From: Pseudomonas sp. RIT-PI-S
GTDB lineage: Bacteria > Pseudomonadota > Gammaproteobacteria > Pseudomonadales > Pseudomonadaceae
Assembly (NCBI RefSeq): GCF_025642975.1
Contig: NZ_JANZKJ010000014.1
Span: 62,001 to 126,000 of the forward strand
Direction of reading: 5' to 3'
Length of the DNA: 64,000 nucleotides
In this document: positions 17,773 to 26,294 of the stretch, in pieces
How positions within the stretch are numbered: the stretch's first letter is position 1
Layout of the letters: the number at the start of each line of letters is the position of its first letter
Notes under the pieces: generated by a model
The model's input: the letters and a program-made list of their open reading frames with translations, nothing else
The model's database searches: none
What the model was told of the DNA's origin: nothing
Program-made: the position numbers and the translations under genes

Positions 17773-18383
17773 ATCGCCTGCCCTATGCCGCCGAGGCCGG
17801 GCTGCTGCTCTGCCATGTATGCGGCGGCGCCTGCGCCGACACCACCGACCGCTGCCCGCGCTGCGAGTCGGCGCTGCATCGGCGCAAGCCCAACAGCCTG
17901 GCCCGCACCTGCGCCTACCTGGTGGCCGCGCTCATCCTTTATATCCCGGCCAACCTGCTGCCGGTCATGCACACCAACATGTTCGGCAATGCCAGCGAAA
18001 ACACCATCATCAGTGGCGTGATCGAGTTCTGGAAAGGCGGCTCCTGGGACATCGCCCTGCTGATCTTCTTCGCCAGCGTGGTGGTCCCTTGCCTGAAGTT
18101 CTTCGCCCTTGGCCTGCTGCTGGTAACGGTGCGCAAGCGCAGTCGCTGGGCCATGCGCGAGCGCTCGAAGTTGTTCCGCTTTATCGAGCTGATCGGTTAT
18201 TGGTCCATGCTGGACGTGCTGGTGGTCGCGCTGGTCGCGGCCCTGGTGCAGTTCCATTCGCTCAGTTCCATCGAGCCCCGGCTTGGCATTCTGTTTTTCG
18301 GTTTGGTGGTCGTGTTGACGATGCTTGCCGCCATGAGTTTCGATCCCCGGTTGATCTGGGACGCAGAGGTAGATGATGACTGA
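17769..18383 (+). CDS. pqiA: PqiA-type membrane protein (second half)
   Basis: This 204-residue membrane protein is homologous to the second half of PqiA, with a cysteine pair CHVCGGAC and CPRCESAL, then helices including LVAALILYIPANLLPVM, a signature of the family. The GTG start at 17769 overlaps the stop of the first PqiA gene by 4 bp. The gene also overlaps pqiB by about 10 bp, so all are made as one operon. Confidence 0.9.
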   Translation: MNRLPYAAEAGLLLCHVCGGACADTTDRCPRCESALHRRKPNSLARTCAYLVAALILYIPANLLPVMHTNMFGNASENTIISGVIEFWKGGSWDIALLIFFASVVVPCLKFFALGLLLVTVRKRSRWAMRERSKLFRFIELIGYWSMLDVLVVALVAALVQFHSLSSIEPRLGILFFGLVVVLTMLAAMSFDPRLIWDAEVDDD

Positions 18384-20049
18384 GCAAGGACACCCTGCCG
18401 CGCCAGGTGAGGTACCCACCCCTACCGTGCGCAAGCGCCGCTTCAATGTGTCGCTGGTGTGGCTGGTACCGATCGCCGCCGCCCTGGTAGGGCTTTCGAT
18501 GCTGGTGCACGACACCCTGTCGGCCGGGCCGCAGATCACCGTGCAGTTCCAGACCGCCGAGGGCCTGGAAGCCAACAAGACCCAGGTCAAGTACAAGAAC
18601 GTGGTGATCGGCCGGGTGACCGACATCGAGTTGGCCCCGGACCGCACCCACGTGATCGCCAGCATCGCGCTCAATGCGTCCGCCTCCAGCTTCACCGCGG
18701 CGGACTCGATCTACTGGGTGGTGCGCCCGAGGATCGGCGCACAGGGGATCACCGGCGTGGACACGCTGCTGTCCGGGGCCTTCATCGGGGCCGACGCCGG
18801 TTCGTCGAAAGACACCCGCAAGGATTTCGTCGGGCTGGAAACGCCGCCGCCGATCACTTATGGCCAGCAAGGCCGGCGCTTCAACCTGCATACCGACGAC
18901 CTTGGGTCGCTGGATATCGGCTCGCCGGTGTACTACCGCAGGATTCAAGTCGGCCAGGTGATCTCTTATTCCCTGGCGGACGATGGCAAGGGCGTAGACC
19001 TGGAAGTGTTCGTCAACGCCCCCAGCGACAAGTTCGTCACCTCCGACACGCGCTTCTGGAATGCCAGCGGCGTGGACGTCTCCCTTGGTGCCAATGGGCT
19101 GAAGGTCAATACCCAGTCGATGTCGGCGATCCTCGCCGGGGGCATCGCCTTCGTCGAGCCGCGCTGGAGCCCGGACGCCACGCCGGCGGATGAACACGCC
19201 CGCTACGAACTCTACCGGGACCAAGACTCGGCCCTGGCACCGCCCGACGGCGAGCCGCGGTACATCCGCATGCGCTTCGACCAGGCGCTGCGGGGCCTTG
19301 CGGTGAATGCGCCGGTTGAATTCCACGGGGTGAACCTGGGCCGGGTGGTGTCTGTGGACCTGGACTACGACCTGGACAAAAAAACCTTCCCCACCATGGT
19401 CGGCGCGGTGATCTACCCTGCCCGCCTGGGCAAGGCCCACGAGAAGATCCTGTCCCAGTGGGGCGCCGAAGACGACGCCCGCTCGGCGCAATTGATGGCC
19501 GCGTTCGTCAAGCAGGGCCTGCGCGCCCAGGCCCGCACCGCCAACCTGATCACCGGGCAGCTGTATATTTCGCTGGATTTCATCCCCAAGGCGCCGCCGG
19601 TGAATTTCGACACCGCCGCCCGGCCGCTGCTGGTCCCGACCGTACCGGGCAGCCTGGACAAGCTGCAAGAGCAGTTGCAGGCGATCGTGGACAAGTTCAG
19701 CAAGCTGCCGATGGACCAGATAGCCACCAACCTCGCGGGCAGCCTGGGCGAAATGAACAAGACCTTGCAACAGGTCAATACGCGCATGCTGCCGCAGCTT
19801 AACGACACCCTCGAGCAGACCCGCAAGACCCTGGCCGCCGCGGAACAGACCCTCGGCGAGGATTCGCCGCAGCGCCAGCAACTAGGCGATGCGCTAGGCG
19901 AGGTGGAACGCACTGCCAAGTCTGTGCGGGCCCTGACCGATTACCTCGGGCGCCATCCTGAGTCCTTGATCCGCGGGCGAACCCGTGAAGGGCAACCCGA
20001 TGCCTACCGCTCCAGTTCACCGACCTCCAGGGAATCCGAAGCCCGATGA
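18373..20049 (+). CDS. pqiB: PqiB-type MCE-domain lipid transport protein
   Basis: This 558-residue periplasmic protein is anchored by one N-terminal helix (about residues 28-46) and followed by three MCE domains, the first starting near TVQFQTAEGLEANKTQVKYK. The C-terminal part (about 430-530) is helical with coiled-coil character (QQVNTRMLPQLNDTLEQTRK). The length matches PqiB (about 546) rather than the longer seven-domain LetB. It should form a channel between the membranes for phospholipids. Two in-frame ATGs (18373 and 18376) are possible starts. It overlaps pqiC by 4 bp. Confidence 0.93.
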   Translation: MMTEQGHPAAPGEVPTPTVRKRRFNVSLVWLVPIAAALVGLSMLVHDTLSAGPQITVQFQTAEGLEANKTQVKYKNVVIGRVTDIELAPDRTHVIASIALNASASSFTAADSIYWVVRPRIGAQGITGVDTLLSGAFIGADAGSSKDTRKDFVGLETPPPITYGQQGRRFNLHTDDLGSLDIGSPVYYRRIQVGQVISYSLADDGKGVDLEVFVNAPSDKFVTSDTRFWNASGVDVSLGANGLKVNTQSMSAILAGGIAFVEPRWSPDATPADEHARYELYRDQDSALAPPDGEPRYIRMRFDQALRGLAVNAPVEFHGVNLGRVVSVDLDYDLDKKTFPTMVGAVIYPARLGKAHEKILSQWGAEDDARSAQLMAAFVKQGLRAQARTANLITGQLYISLDFIPKAPPVNFDTAARPLLVPTVPGSLDKLQEQLQAIVDKFSKLPMDQIATNLAGSLGEMNKTLQQVNTRMLPQLNDTLEQTRKTLAAAEQTLGEDSPQRQQLGDALGEVERTAKSVRALTDYLGRHPESLIRGRTREGQPDAYRSSSPTSRESEAR

Positions 20050-20690
20050 AAGCCAAGCCCCTACGCGCCCTGGCGCTGTTCGCCCCGCTGGCCCTGCTCG
20101 CCGCGTGCGCCTCGGCGCCCACCGGTTACTACACGCTGCTGGCGCCACAGGCGGTGCCCGACCGGTTGCCACTGAGCGCGCCGGCCTACCAGTTCGAAAT
20201 GCAGCAGGTGCGCATGCCGGTGCAGGTCGATCAACCGCAGCTGGTGGTGCGCCAGGGCCAGGGTAGCCTGGCGATACTGGAAGGCGACCGCTGGGGCGCT
20301 CCCCTGGCCGACGAGTTCCACGATGCGCTGACCCAGCGCCTGGAACAGCGCCTGGGCACCCGGGACGTCGCTGGCCTGCCGCGCGCGCCCGGGGTTGCGG
20401 TGTTGTCGCTGCGCACCGATGTGCGGCGCTTCGAAACCGTGCTGGGGCAGTATGCGCTGGTGGATGTGGTGTGGAGCCTGGGCCTGTCGGACCCCGGCAC
20501 CCCGCAGCGGCGCAGCCTGACCTGCTCCACGCTGCTGCGACAAGATTCCAGCGGAGGGCTGAATGAGCTGGTGCTGGCCCACCAGCAACTGATCGACCGC
20601 CTGGCCATGACCATCGCCGGCACCATCAACCACTGGGTGAACGACCACACGAGCACCTGCCCGGCTGTGGCGGGGGCCAAGTCTGCCTGA
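20046..20690 (+). CDS. pqiC: PqiC-type outer-membrane lipoprotein
   Basis: This 214-residue ABC-type transport auxiliary lipoprotein has the lipobox LLAAC with the lipidated Cys near residue 21, followed by ASAPTGYYTLLAP. PqiC connects the PqiB channel to the outer membrane. It overlaps pqiB by an ATGA junction and is the last gene of the operon. The frame ends at 20690, and the minus-strand terminator of the next gene follows. Confidence 0.9.
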   Translation: MKAKPLRALALFAPLALLAACASAPTGYYTLLAPQAVPDRLPLSAPAYQFEMQQVRMPVQVDQPQLVVRQGQGSLAILEGDRWGAPLADEFHDALTQRLEQRLGTRDVAGLPRAPGVAVLSLRTDVRRFETVLGQYALVDVVWSLGLSDPGTPQRRSLTCSTLLRQDSSGGLNELVLAHQQLIDRLAMTIAGTINHWVNDHTSTCPAVAGAKSA

Positions 20691-20744
20691 GGCAATGGTG
20701 ATAGAGGTTGGCCAGAACGGCCGTGGAAATCAGGCCGGTAGGCC

Positions 20745-20778
20745 CAAAAAAGCCGAGCCCGGCAACCAGTGCCGGGCT
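20745..20778 (-). terminator. Rho-independent terminator of the repeat-protein gene
   Basis: The 7-bp stem GCCCGGC (20757-20763) / GCCGGGC (20771-20777) has a 7-base loop. On the minus strand it is followed by a T tract (plus-strand A run 20746-20751). It lies 21 bp past the stop codon of the 20799-21083 gene and may also stop transcripts from pqiC. Confidence 0.85.
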
Positions 20779-20798
20779 TGTTCGGGCTGGAACAGCGC

Positions 20799-21083
20799 TT
20801 AGCCCGCGGTGTTCAACTGGCGGCTGGCGCCATCCTGGGCAACGGTGTTGAGCTGACGTTCCGCGCCATCCTGGGCAACGCTGTTCAGCTGGCGCTCGGC
20901 GCCGTCCTGGGCAACGCTGTTGAGCTGACGTTCGGCGCCGTCACGGGCCACGCTCTGGCTGTACGGAGCGACGCTGTCGGCGCTGGTGACGCGATCCAGC
21001 GGGTGTTGAGCCTGGGAACGGGCGAAGGCGCTACCGCTAGCCATCAGGGTCAGGGCAATACTCAAAACAAGTTGGCGTTTCAT
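20799..21083 (-). CDS. Secreted small protein made of 12-residue repeats
   Basis: This 94-residue protein has a signal peptide (residues 1-22, MKRQLVLSIALTLMASGSAFA). The mature part ends in four tandem copies of a 12-residue unit of the form (S/T)VAQDGAERQLN, with variants ARDG and DGAS. At DNA level this is a 36-bp repeat between about 20805 and 20950. Small secreted proteins with such DG-(A/S)-(E/D)-R repeats occur across Pseudomonas, some under the unsupported name 'phage infection protein'. The function is unknown. It is monocistronic with its own terminator. No cysteine or lipid site is present. Confidence 0.85.
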   Translation of the reverse strand: MKRQLVLSIALTLMASGSAFARSQAQHPLDRVTSADSVAPYSQSVARDGAERQLNSVAQDGAERQLNSVAQDGAERQLNTVAQDGASRQLNTAG

Positions 21084-21406
21084 GATCTGGCTTCCTTTGC
21101 AGGGGGGTATGTGTGTTCTGTGAAGCCAATGCTACGCCCCTGGCCGGAATACGGAATTTCATTGATGCAATGGTAAGAATCATCAAAATTGATACAACGC
21201 CAGGGATCGTTCCGTAGGGGGTGAAGTCGAACGACGCTCGCCGGCCTGCCTTTCTCTCCGCACCCTCTGCTGCGACAGCCAATCGCAAAAATAACCTCCC
21301 CGGCAGGGGTTTGTTGCTCAACAGCCGCTTCGCCGGCCAACCTTTGCAAAAATTTACCGAGCCGCTGCCGTAGCATGAGCAACTTCAACTGACCGGAAGC
21401 TGCCCC

Positions 21407-22813
21407 ATGACACCCTTGGCCGCTGCAACCCAAACCCCGCACCGCGCCGCGGGCATTTCTGCTCGCATCGATCGCCTGCCTTCGGTCGCCACGTTGTGGC
21501 GGCTGGTCGCTCTGTTGTCGATCGGCGGGTTCTTCGAACTCTACGACCTCTTCCAGACGGCCTATATCAGCCCAGGGCTGTTCGACGCGGGGATCTTCAA
21601 AAAAGGCGCGGATGGCGCGTTCGGGGTTTCCGACCAGGCGGCCTTCGCCTCGTCTACCTTCCTCGGCCTGTTCGTCGGCGCCAGTGTGCTTAGCCCGATC
21701 GCCGACCGCTTCGGCCGCCGGGCGATCTTTACCTTCGCACTGGTGTGGTACACCGCCGCCACCGTGCTGATGGGCCTGCAAAGCAGCGCCATGGGCATCA
21801 TCCTGTGCCGCTTCGTGGTAGGGGTCGGCCTTGGCATCGAACTGGTCACCATCGACACCTACCTCAGCGAACTGGTGCCTAAACACCTGCGCAGCACGGC
21901 GTTCGCCTTTGCGTTCTTCGTGCAGTTCCTGTCAGTGCCGGCAGTGGCGCTGATGTCCTGGTGGCTGGTGCCCCAGGCGCCATTCGGTATCGCTGGCTGG
22001 CGCTGGGTGGTGCTGGCCAGCGCGGCGTTCGCGTTGTTCATCTGGTGGCTGCGCAAGCGCCTGCCCGAGTCTCCGCGCTGGCTGGCGCAACACGGCCGGC
22101 TGGATGAAGCCGAGCAGGCACTGTTGCAGATCGAACAGCGCTGCCAGCAGGACCTGGGCCGGCCACTGCCAGCCCCCCAGGCGCAGGCCATAACCGTCGA
22201 AGCCAAGGGGCGCTTCGCCGATATCTGGAAGGCGCCTTATCGCCGGCGCGCGGTGATGCTGATCGTGTTCAATATCTTCCAGGCCATCGGTTTCTTCGGC
22301 TTCGGCAACTGGCTGCCGGCGCTGCTCAACGGCCAGGGCATGGCCACGGCACACAGCCTGGGCTACGCCTTTATCATCACCCTCGCTTACCCGTTGGGGC
22401 CGCTGCTGTGCATGGGCCTGGCCAACCGCGTTGAAAACAAATGGGGCATCGTCGGCTCGGCGCTGTGCACGGTGATCTTCGACTCGCTGTTCGCCTACCA
22501 ATCCAGCGCCCTCGGGCTGGTGCTCTGCGGGATCATGGTGACCTTCGCCAATGCCTGGCTGACCTTCAGCTACCACGCCTACCAGAGCGAAATGTTCCCT
22601 ACGCACATCCGTGCGCGGGCGGTGGGCTTCTGTTATTCGTTCAGCCGCCTCTCCACGGTGTTCAGCAGCCTGATCATCGGCTTCTTCCTAGAGCATTGGG
22701 GCACACCGGGAGTGCTGGCGTTCATCGTCGCCAGCATGTTGATCGTGATGGTCACCATCGGCGCGTTCGGCCCGCGCACGCGCAACCTGGCACTCGAGGA
22801 CATCGCACGCTGA
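21407..22813 (+). CDS. MFS transporter of the sugar/organic-acid type
   Basis: This 468-residue protein has twelve predicted membrane helices. Family marks are DRFGRRAIF in the loop between helices 2 and 3 and LPESPRWLAQHGRLDEAEQ after helix 6, as in the sugar porter and aromatic-acid/H+ symporter branches. It is intact, unlike the MFS remnant 220 bp downstream. The long gap upstream (21,084-21,406) shows no clear promoter motif. The substrate is unknown. The neighbouring LysR gene may control it. Confidence 0.85.
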   Translation: MTPLAAATQTPHRAAGISARIDRLPSVATLWRLVALLSIGGFFELYDLFQTAYISPGLFDAGIFKKGADGAFGVSDQAAFASSTFLGLFVGASVLSPIADRFGRRAIFTFALVWYTAATVLMGLQSSAMGIILCRFVVGVGLGIELVTIDTYLSELVPKHLRSTAFAFAFFVQFLSVPAVALMSWWLVPQAPFGIAGWRWVVLASAAFALFIWWLRKRLPESPRWLAQHGRLDEAEQALLQIEQRCQQDLGRPLPAPQAQAITVEAKGRFADIWKAPYRRRAVMLIVFNIFQAIGFFGFGNWLPALLNGQGMATAHSLGYAFIITLAYPLGPLLCMGLANRVENKWGIVGSALCTVIFDSLFAYQSSALGLVLCGIMVTFANAWLTFSYHAYQSEMFPTHIRARAVGFCYSFSRLSTVFSSLIIGFFLEHWGTPGVLAFIVASMLIVMVTIGAFGPRTRNLALEDIAR

Positions 22814-22838
22814 ACATCCCAGGCGCTAGCACCTACCA

Positions 22839-23033
22839 CTAGGTTTCCAGCTGCACGCCCACGTTGGAGCCATGGCGCTGGGAGCCGAACGCACCGCTGT
22901 CGGACAGCGCCGAGCCTGGTTCCGCTGCCAGTTGCGCGGCGCGGTTCCAGCGGGCATAGGTGTAATACAGTCGCAACTCGGGCCGCGCCATGAACGCGCG
23001 GCCCATGCTGAGCAAGGGAGCGATAGTGAAAGA
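22839..23033 (-). pseudogene. C-terminal remnant of a LamB-type carbohydrate porin
   Basis: Reading the minus strand from about 23033 down to a TAG at 22841-22839 gives a run of about 64 residues including FTIAPLLSMGRAF, RPELRLYYTYARWN and RHGSNVGVQLET. This matches the closing strands of LamB/ScrY-type sugar porins. Nothing upstream continues the frame. At about 23030 it runs straight into the opposite-strand MFS remnant. The expected terminal aromatic residue is also missing. It is best explained as the tail left by a deletion. Confidence 0.7.
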
Positions 23034-23771
23034 GCGCTTCCGCCAGCTCGGCGGCGACCTGCCCGCTCCTGCGGGCGAACCACTGCGGCTACATGCCCGC
23101 GATCACACCCCGCTTGGGGAGGTATTGACCACGCTGTTCGTGGCGCATCGGCGGCGCACGGTGGTGGGGCTGACGCTGCTGACCGCGCAGGCGTTCTTCT
23201 ACAACGCAATTTTCTTCACCTATGCCTTGGTGCTCACGAACTTCTACAACGTGGCTTCCACGCACATCGGCTGGTATGTGCTGCCCTTCGCCCTCGGCAA
23301 CTTCTGCGGCCCGCTGCTGGGGCGGCTGTTCGACGTGATTGGCCGCAAGGTAATGGTCGGCACGACCTACTTGCTCTCCGGCGTGCTGCTGGCGATTTCC
23401 GGCTACCTCTTCGAACAACAGCTGCTCACGGTCGTGCAGCAACCCTCGCCTGGATGGTGATTTTCTTCTTCGCCAGTGCCGCGGCCAGCTCGGCGTACCT
23501 CACGGTGGCCGAAACCCTCCCGCTGGAAATTCGCGCCCTGGCCATTGCCGTGTTCTACGCCTTCGGCACCGGCCTGAGCGGCATCGTTGGGCCCATGCTG
23601 TTCGGGCAGTTGATCGAGAGCCATGGCCGCACCAATATGTTTATCGGCTACCTGATCGGTGCGGCGCTGATGCGGGTGGCGGGCCTCGTTCAAGCTCGCT
23701 GGGGCGTCGCCGCCGAGCGCCAACCTCTGGAACAGGTGGCGCGGCCATTGTCCCAGGCGCGGGCGCCCTGA
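23026..23771 (+). pseudogene. Truncated and frameshifted MFS transporter
   Basis: The stretch encodes the central loop and C-terminal half of an MFS transporter (GEPLRLHARDHTPLGEVL, then helices 7-12). The N-terminal six helices are absent. Near 23440 the frame shifts: the first frame ends at a TGA at 23458-23460 after LLTVVQQPSPGW, while the family sequence continues in another frame as ATLAWMVIFFFASAAASSAYL to the stop at 23771. Both the missing 5' half and the frameshift mark it as non-functional. It adjoins the porin remnant head to head. Confidence 0.85.
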
Positions 23772-23863
23772 GCGCCCCTTTCAACAGAGCACCCGCAGTC
23801 TAGCGAAGGCGCCGGAGCACTGTCATGATTCGTGACATCTTCGTCTCCAACGCAGGGACCGCC

Positions 23864-24814
23864 ATGAATCGCAACGATCTGCGCCGCGCCGACATCAATC
23901 TGTTGATCGTCTTCGAAACACTCATGCACGAGCGTAACGTGACGCGCACGGCGGAAAAGCTCTTTCTCGGCCAGCCAGCGATCAGCGCGGCACTCAACCG
24001 CCTGCGGGCCCTGTTCGATGACCCCTTGTTCATCCGCACAGGCCGCTATATGGAGCCGACGGCCCGTGCCGAGGAGATCCTCGTGCAACTATCGCCTGCC
24101 CTGGATGCCATGAGTTCGGCGCTCAGTTGCAGCTCAGGGTTCGATCCTGGCACCAGCCAGGCGACCTTCCGCATAGGGCTGTCCGATGACGTCGAGTACG
24201 GGCTGCTGCCTGCGTGCATGCGCCAGCTGCGCCGGGTGGCCCCGGATATCACCTTGGTGGTGCGCCGAGTGGACTACTGGCAAATGCCTCATCTGTTGGC
24301 CTCAGGGGAGATCTCCGTGGGCGTGAGCTATACCCGGGACCTTCCGGCGAACGCCAAGCGCAAGTTCCTGCGCTACCAGCGGCCCACGCTGTTGCGCTCG
24401 GAGGACCACGGCCCGCCGTTGACCCTGGATCAATACTGCGAGCGGCCGCATGCCCTGGTGTCTTATGCCGGCGACCTGAGTGGATTCATCGATACCGAAC
24501 TGGAAAAACTAGGGCGCAGCCGCCGGGTGAAACTGGCGGTGCCGCAGTTCAGCTCCTTGCCCATCCTGCTCGCGGGCTGTGAGCTGATCGCCACTGTGCC
24601 GGGCTACGTAGCCGAAGCCATGGTAGCCAACGGTGGCGTACGCGCCGAACCGTTGCCTTTCGAAGCGCCTCAGTTCGAGGTGTCCATGGCCTGGCGCGGC
24701 GCGCTCGACACCGACCCTGCCGAGCGCTGGCTGCGCAACCAACTGGCGCAGATGATGCGTGAAGTGACGCCGACCGGGGAGGCAGTATCGGCTCCGGTAC
24801 CTCAGCTGTCATGA
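23864..24814 (+). CDS. LysR-family transcriptional regulator
   Basis: This 316-residue protein has the N-terminal winged helix-turn-helix at about residues 6-65 (LLIVFETLMHERNVTRTAEKLFLGQPAISAALNRLR), followed by a two-lobe effector domain. The ATG at 23864 was preferred over 23825 because LysR helices normally start within about ten residues of the N-terminus, and MNRNDLRRADINLL fits. It probably once controlled the adjoining porin/MFS genes, and perhaps still controls the intact MFS at 21407. The effector is unknown. Its end overlaps the convergent small gene by 6 bp. Confidence 0.9.
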   Translation: MNRNDLRRADINLLIVFETLMHERNVTRTAEKLFLGQPAISAALNRLRALFDDPLFIRTGRYMEPTARAEEILVQLSPALDAMSSALSCSSGFDPGTSQATFRIGLSDDVEYGLLPACMRQLRRVAPDITLVVRRVDYWQMPHLLASGEISVGVSYTRDLPANAKRKFLRYQRPTLLRSEDHGPPLTLDQYCERPHALVSYAGDLSGFIDTELEKLGRSRRVKLAVPQFSSLPILLAGCELIATVPGYVAEAMVANGGVRAEPLPFEAPQFEVSMAWRGALDTDPAERWLRNQLAQMMREVTPTGEAVSAPVPQLS

Positions 24815-24919
24815 GCTGCCAGGCGGTATGCCGTCTTTGTTGTAGTCCTTGAGCCGTTCCTGCTCTTCGGGCCGCGAATGGGCGGGCGTATCGTCTTTTT
24901 GCTTCTTATCGTCCGGCAT
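24809..24919 (-). CDS. Small hydrophilic protein (36 residues)
   Basis: This short, very charged protein (MPDDKKQKDDTPAHSRPEEQ then ERLKDYNKDGIPPGSS) has no signal peptide or helix. A good ribosome-binding site (AGAGGAAAG) sits 5 bases before the ATG on the minus strand. Its stop codon overlaps the 3' end of the LysR gene by 6 bp on the opposite strand. The function is not recognised; the DYNKDGIPPG tail looks like a calcium-loop-type or unstructured segment but is too short to judge. Confidence 0.6.
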   Translation of the reverse strand: MPDDKKQKDDTPAHSRPEEQERLKDYNKDGIPPGSS

Positions 24920-25017
24920 GGTGCTTTCCTCTGGGCTTTTGCGTTGGGCCCACCTGCGCGGGGTGGAGTTCCGCGGCGGTGGTTAGCTCCGTTTGGAATA
25001 AGCAAATTCGATAACAA

Positions 25018-25031
25018 TATAGGCCGCTATA
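25018..25031. promoter_or_regulatory. Small AT-rich palindrome before the TauE gene
   Basis: TATAG (25018-25022) and CTATA (25027-25031) form a perfect 5-bp inverted repeat with a 4-base spacer inside an AT-rich stretch, 51 bp before the start of the TauE-family gene. It could be an operator or part of the promoter. There is no further support. Confidence 0.25.
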
Positions 25032-25082
25032 TAGTTTGTGGTTATGCTGCCCGCCGGTTTGGTTATAGGCAGGTAGCGCCCG

Positions 25083-25868
25083 ATGGATTCAAGTTTCTTA
25101 GCGTTCAGCTTCGCGGGCCTGCTGGTGGGGTTTATCGTCGGCATGACCGGTGTAGGCGGCGGATCGCTGATGACGCCCATTCTGCTGTGGTTCGGCATCA
25201 ACCCTGCGACGGCGGTGGGCACCGACCTTCTCTATGCGGCCATCACTAAATGCAGCGGGGTATGGGTCCACGGGCGCAACCGTAATATCGATTGGCGCAT
25301 CACCGGCTGGCTAGCGCTGGGCAGTGTGCCAGCTGCCGCGGCAACCTTGTGGCTGCTCCAGGGGCTGCATGCCGACACCCAGGCGCTGAATGCGCTGATC
25401 AAGAATGCCCTCGCCTACGTGCTCTTCCTCACCGCCCTGGCGATCAGCTTCCGGCCTCGCTTGCTGGCGTTCGCCAGCCGACAGACCGGTGGCCGCTACA
25501 GCCTTGGCCCGCGCGCGCTCAATGGCTGCACAGCCGCGACGGGGGTCATCCTCGGCGCCATGGTTTCATTGACGTCCATTGGTGCCGGCGCGCTAGGCAC
25601 GGTGGCGCTGTTCATGCTCTATCCCATGCTGGCGACCCGTCGCCTGGTGGGCACGGAAATCGCTCACGCAGTGCCGCTGACGCTCGTCGCCGGCCTGGGG
25701 CATGCGGGCATGGGAAATATGGACTGGCCCCTGCTGGGGCATTTGCTGATCGGCTCGCTACCTGGGATCTACCTGGGCAGCCACCTTTCGGGCCGGGTGC
25801 CGGATACGCTGTTACGTCCCTGCCTGGCAGTAATGCTGGGGTTGATCGGCCTCAAGCTGCTGCACTGA
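25083..25868 (+). CDS. TauE/SafE-family sulfite or anion exporter
   Basis: This 261-residue inner-membrane protein has about eight helices and two related halves. The first half begins with GFIVGMTGVGGGSLMTPIL, the glycine-rich signature of the TauE/SafE family. The second half repeats it as ILGAMVSLTSIGAGALGTVAL. Members export sulfite, sulfoacetate or related organosulfur anions. No sulfur-metabolism gene is next to it, so the substrate remains open. It is a single gene. Confidence 0.85.
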   Translation: MDSSFLAFSFAGLLVGFIVGMTGVGGGSLMTPILLWFGINPATAVGTDLLYAAITKCSGVWVHGRNRNIDWRITGWLALGSVPAAAATLWLLQGLHADTQALNALIKNALAYVLFLTALAISFRPRLLAFASRQTGGRYSLGPRALNGCTAATGVILGAMVSLTSIGAGALGTVALFMLYPMLATRRLVGTEIAHAVPLTLVAGLGHAGMGNMDWPLLGHLLIGSLPGIYLGSHLSGRVPDTLLRPCLAVMLGLIGLKLLH

Positions 25869-25881
25869 GCATGACGGCGGG

Positions 25882-26118
25882 TTAAAGCGAACGAAGGATC
25901 CAGGCCAGGCTGCGCCAGGGGTATTGCTCGCCCAAGGCACTGGCAGCGCAGGTCGGGTCGTGCATGAATGAGCGGTCGGCTTGGGTCGCGAGCTGTACAC
26001 CGTGGCAGTAAGGGCACCGCACCATGTCTGCCTCGAGGCGCCATTGCCGCCCCCACTCGGAGAGTTCCTCGGCCATCCGTTGGTGGCCGGCTCGACGCTC
26101 GTCGTTGCTGAACTTCAC
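25882..26118 (-). CDS. Small protein with a putative zinc site
   Basis: This 78-residue protein contains CPYCHG and, 21 residues further on, HDPTC, which together could bind one zinc ion. The rest is basic and helical at the N-terminus. The start is GTG at 26118, chosen because AAGGAGGG lies five bases upstream. The function is not recognised. The TauE gene converges on it from the left, with 13 bp between stops. Confidence 0.7.
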   Translation of the reverse strand: MKFSNDERRAGHQRMAEELSEWGRQWRLEADMVRCPYCHGVQLATQADRSFMHDPTCAASALGEQYPWRSLAWILRSL

Positions 26119-26203
26119 TCACGCCCTCCTTGACTGCCCGGTGGTCCCTGGATGCCCACGCGGAGCGTACAGCAAGGCGTAACAATAACCTAGCCGCTGC
26201 GCT

Positions 26204-26258
26204 GTAGCAGCCGGCCGTGACCGCGATAACGCCGGCCGCCGGCAAACCGGGCTGCTAC
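26204..26258. repeat. Palindromic element with GTAGCAGC/GCTGCTAC ends
   Basis: GTAGCAGC (26204-26211) and GCTGCTAC (26251-26258) are perfect inverted ends around an internal CCGGC...GCCGGC stretch. The same ends bound the units at 46637-46708, and diverged ends bound the other units of that block. It is a short (55 bp) non-coding dispersed element, REP- or MITE-like. Confidence 0.65.
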
Positions 26259-26294
26259 CGCGACCGGGTGACGCAAAGCCCTATCCGATAAGCG

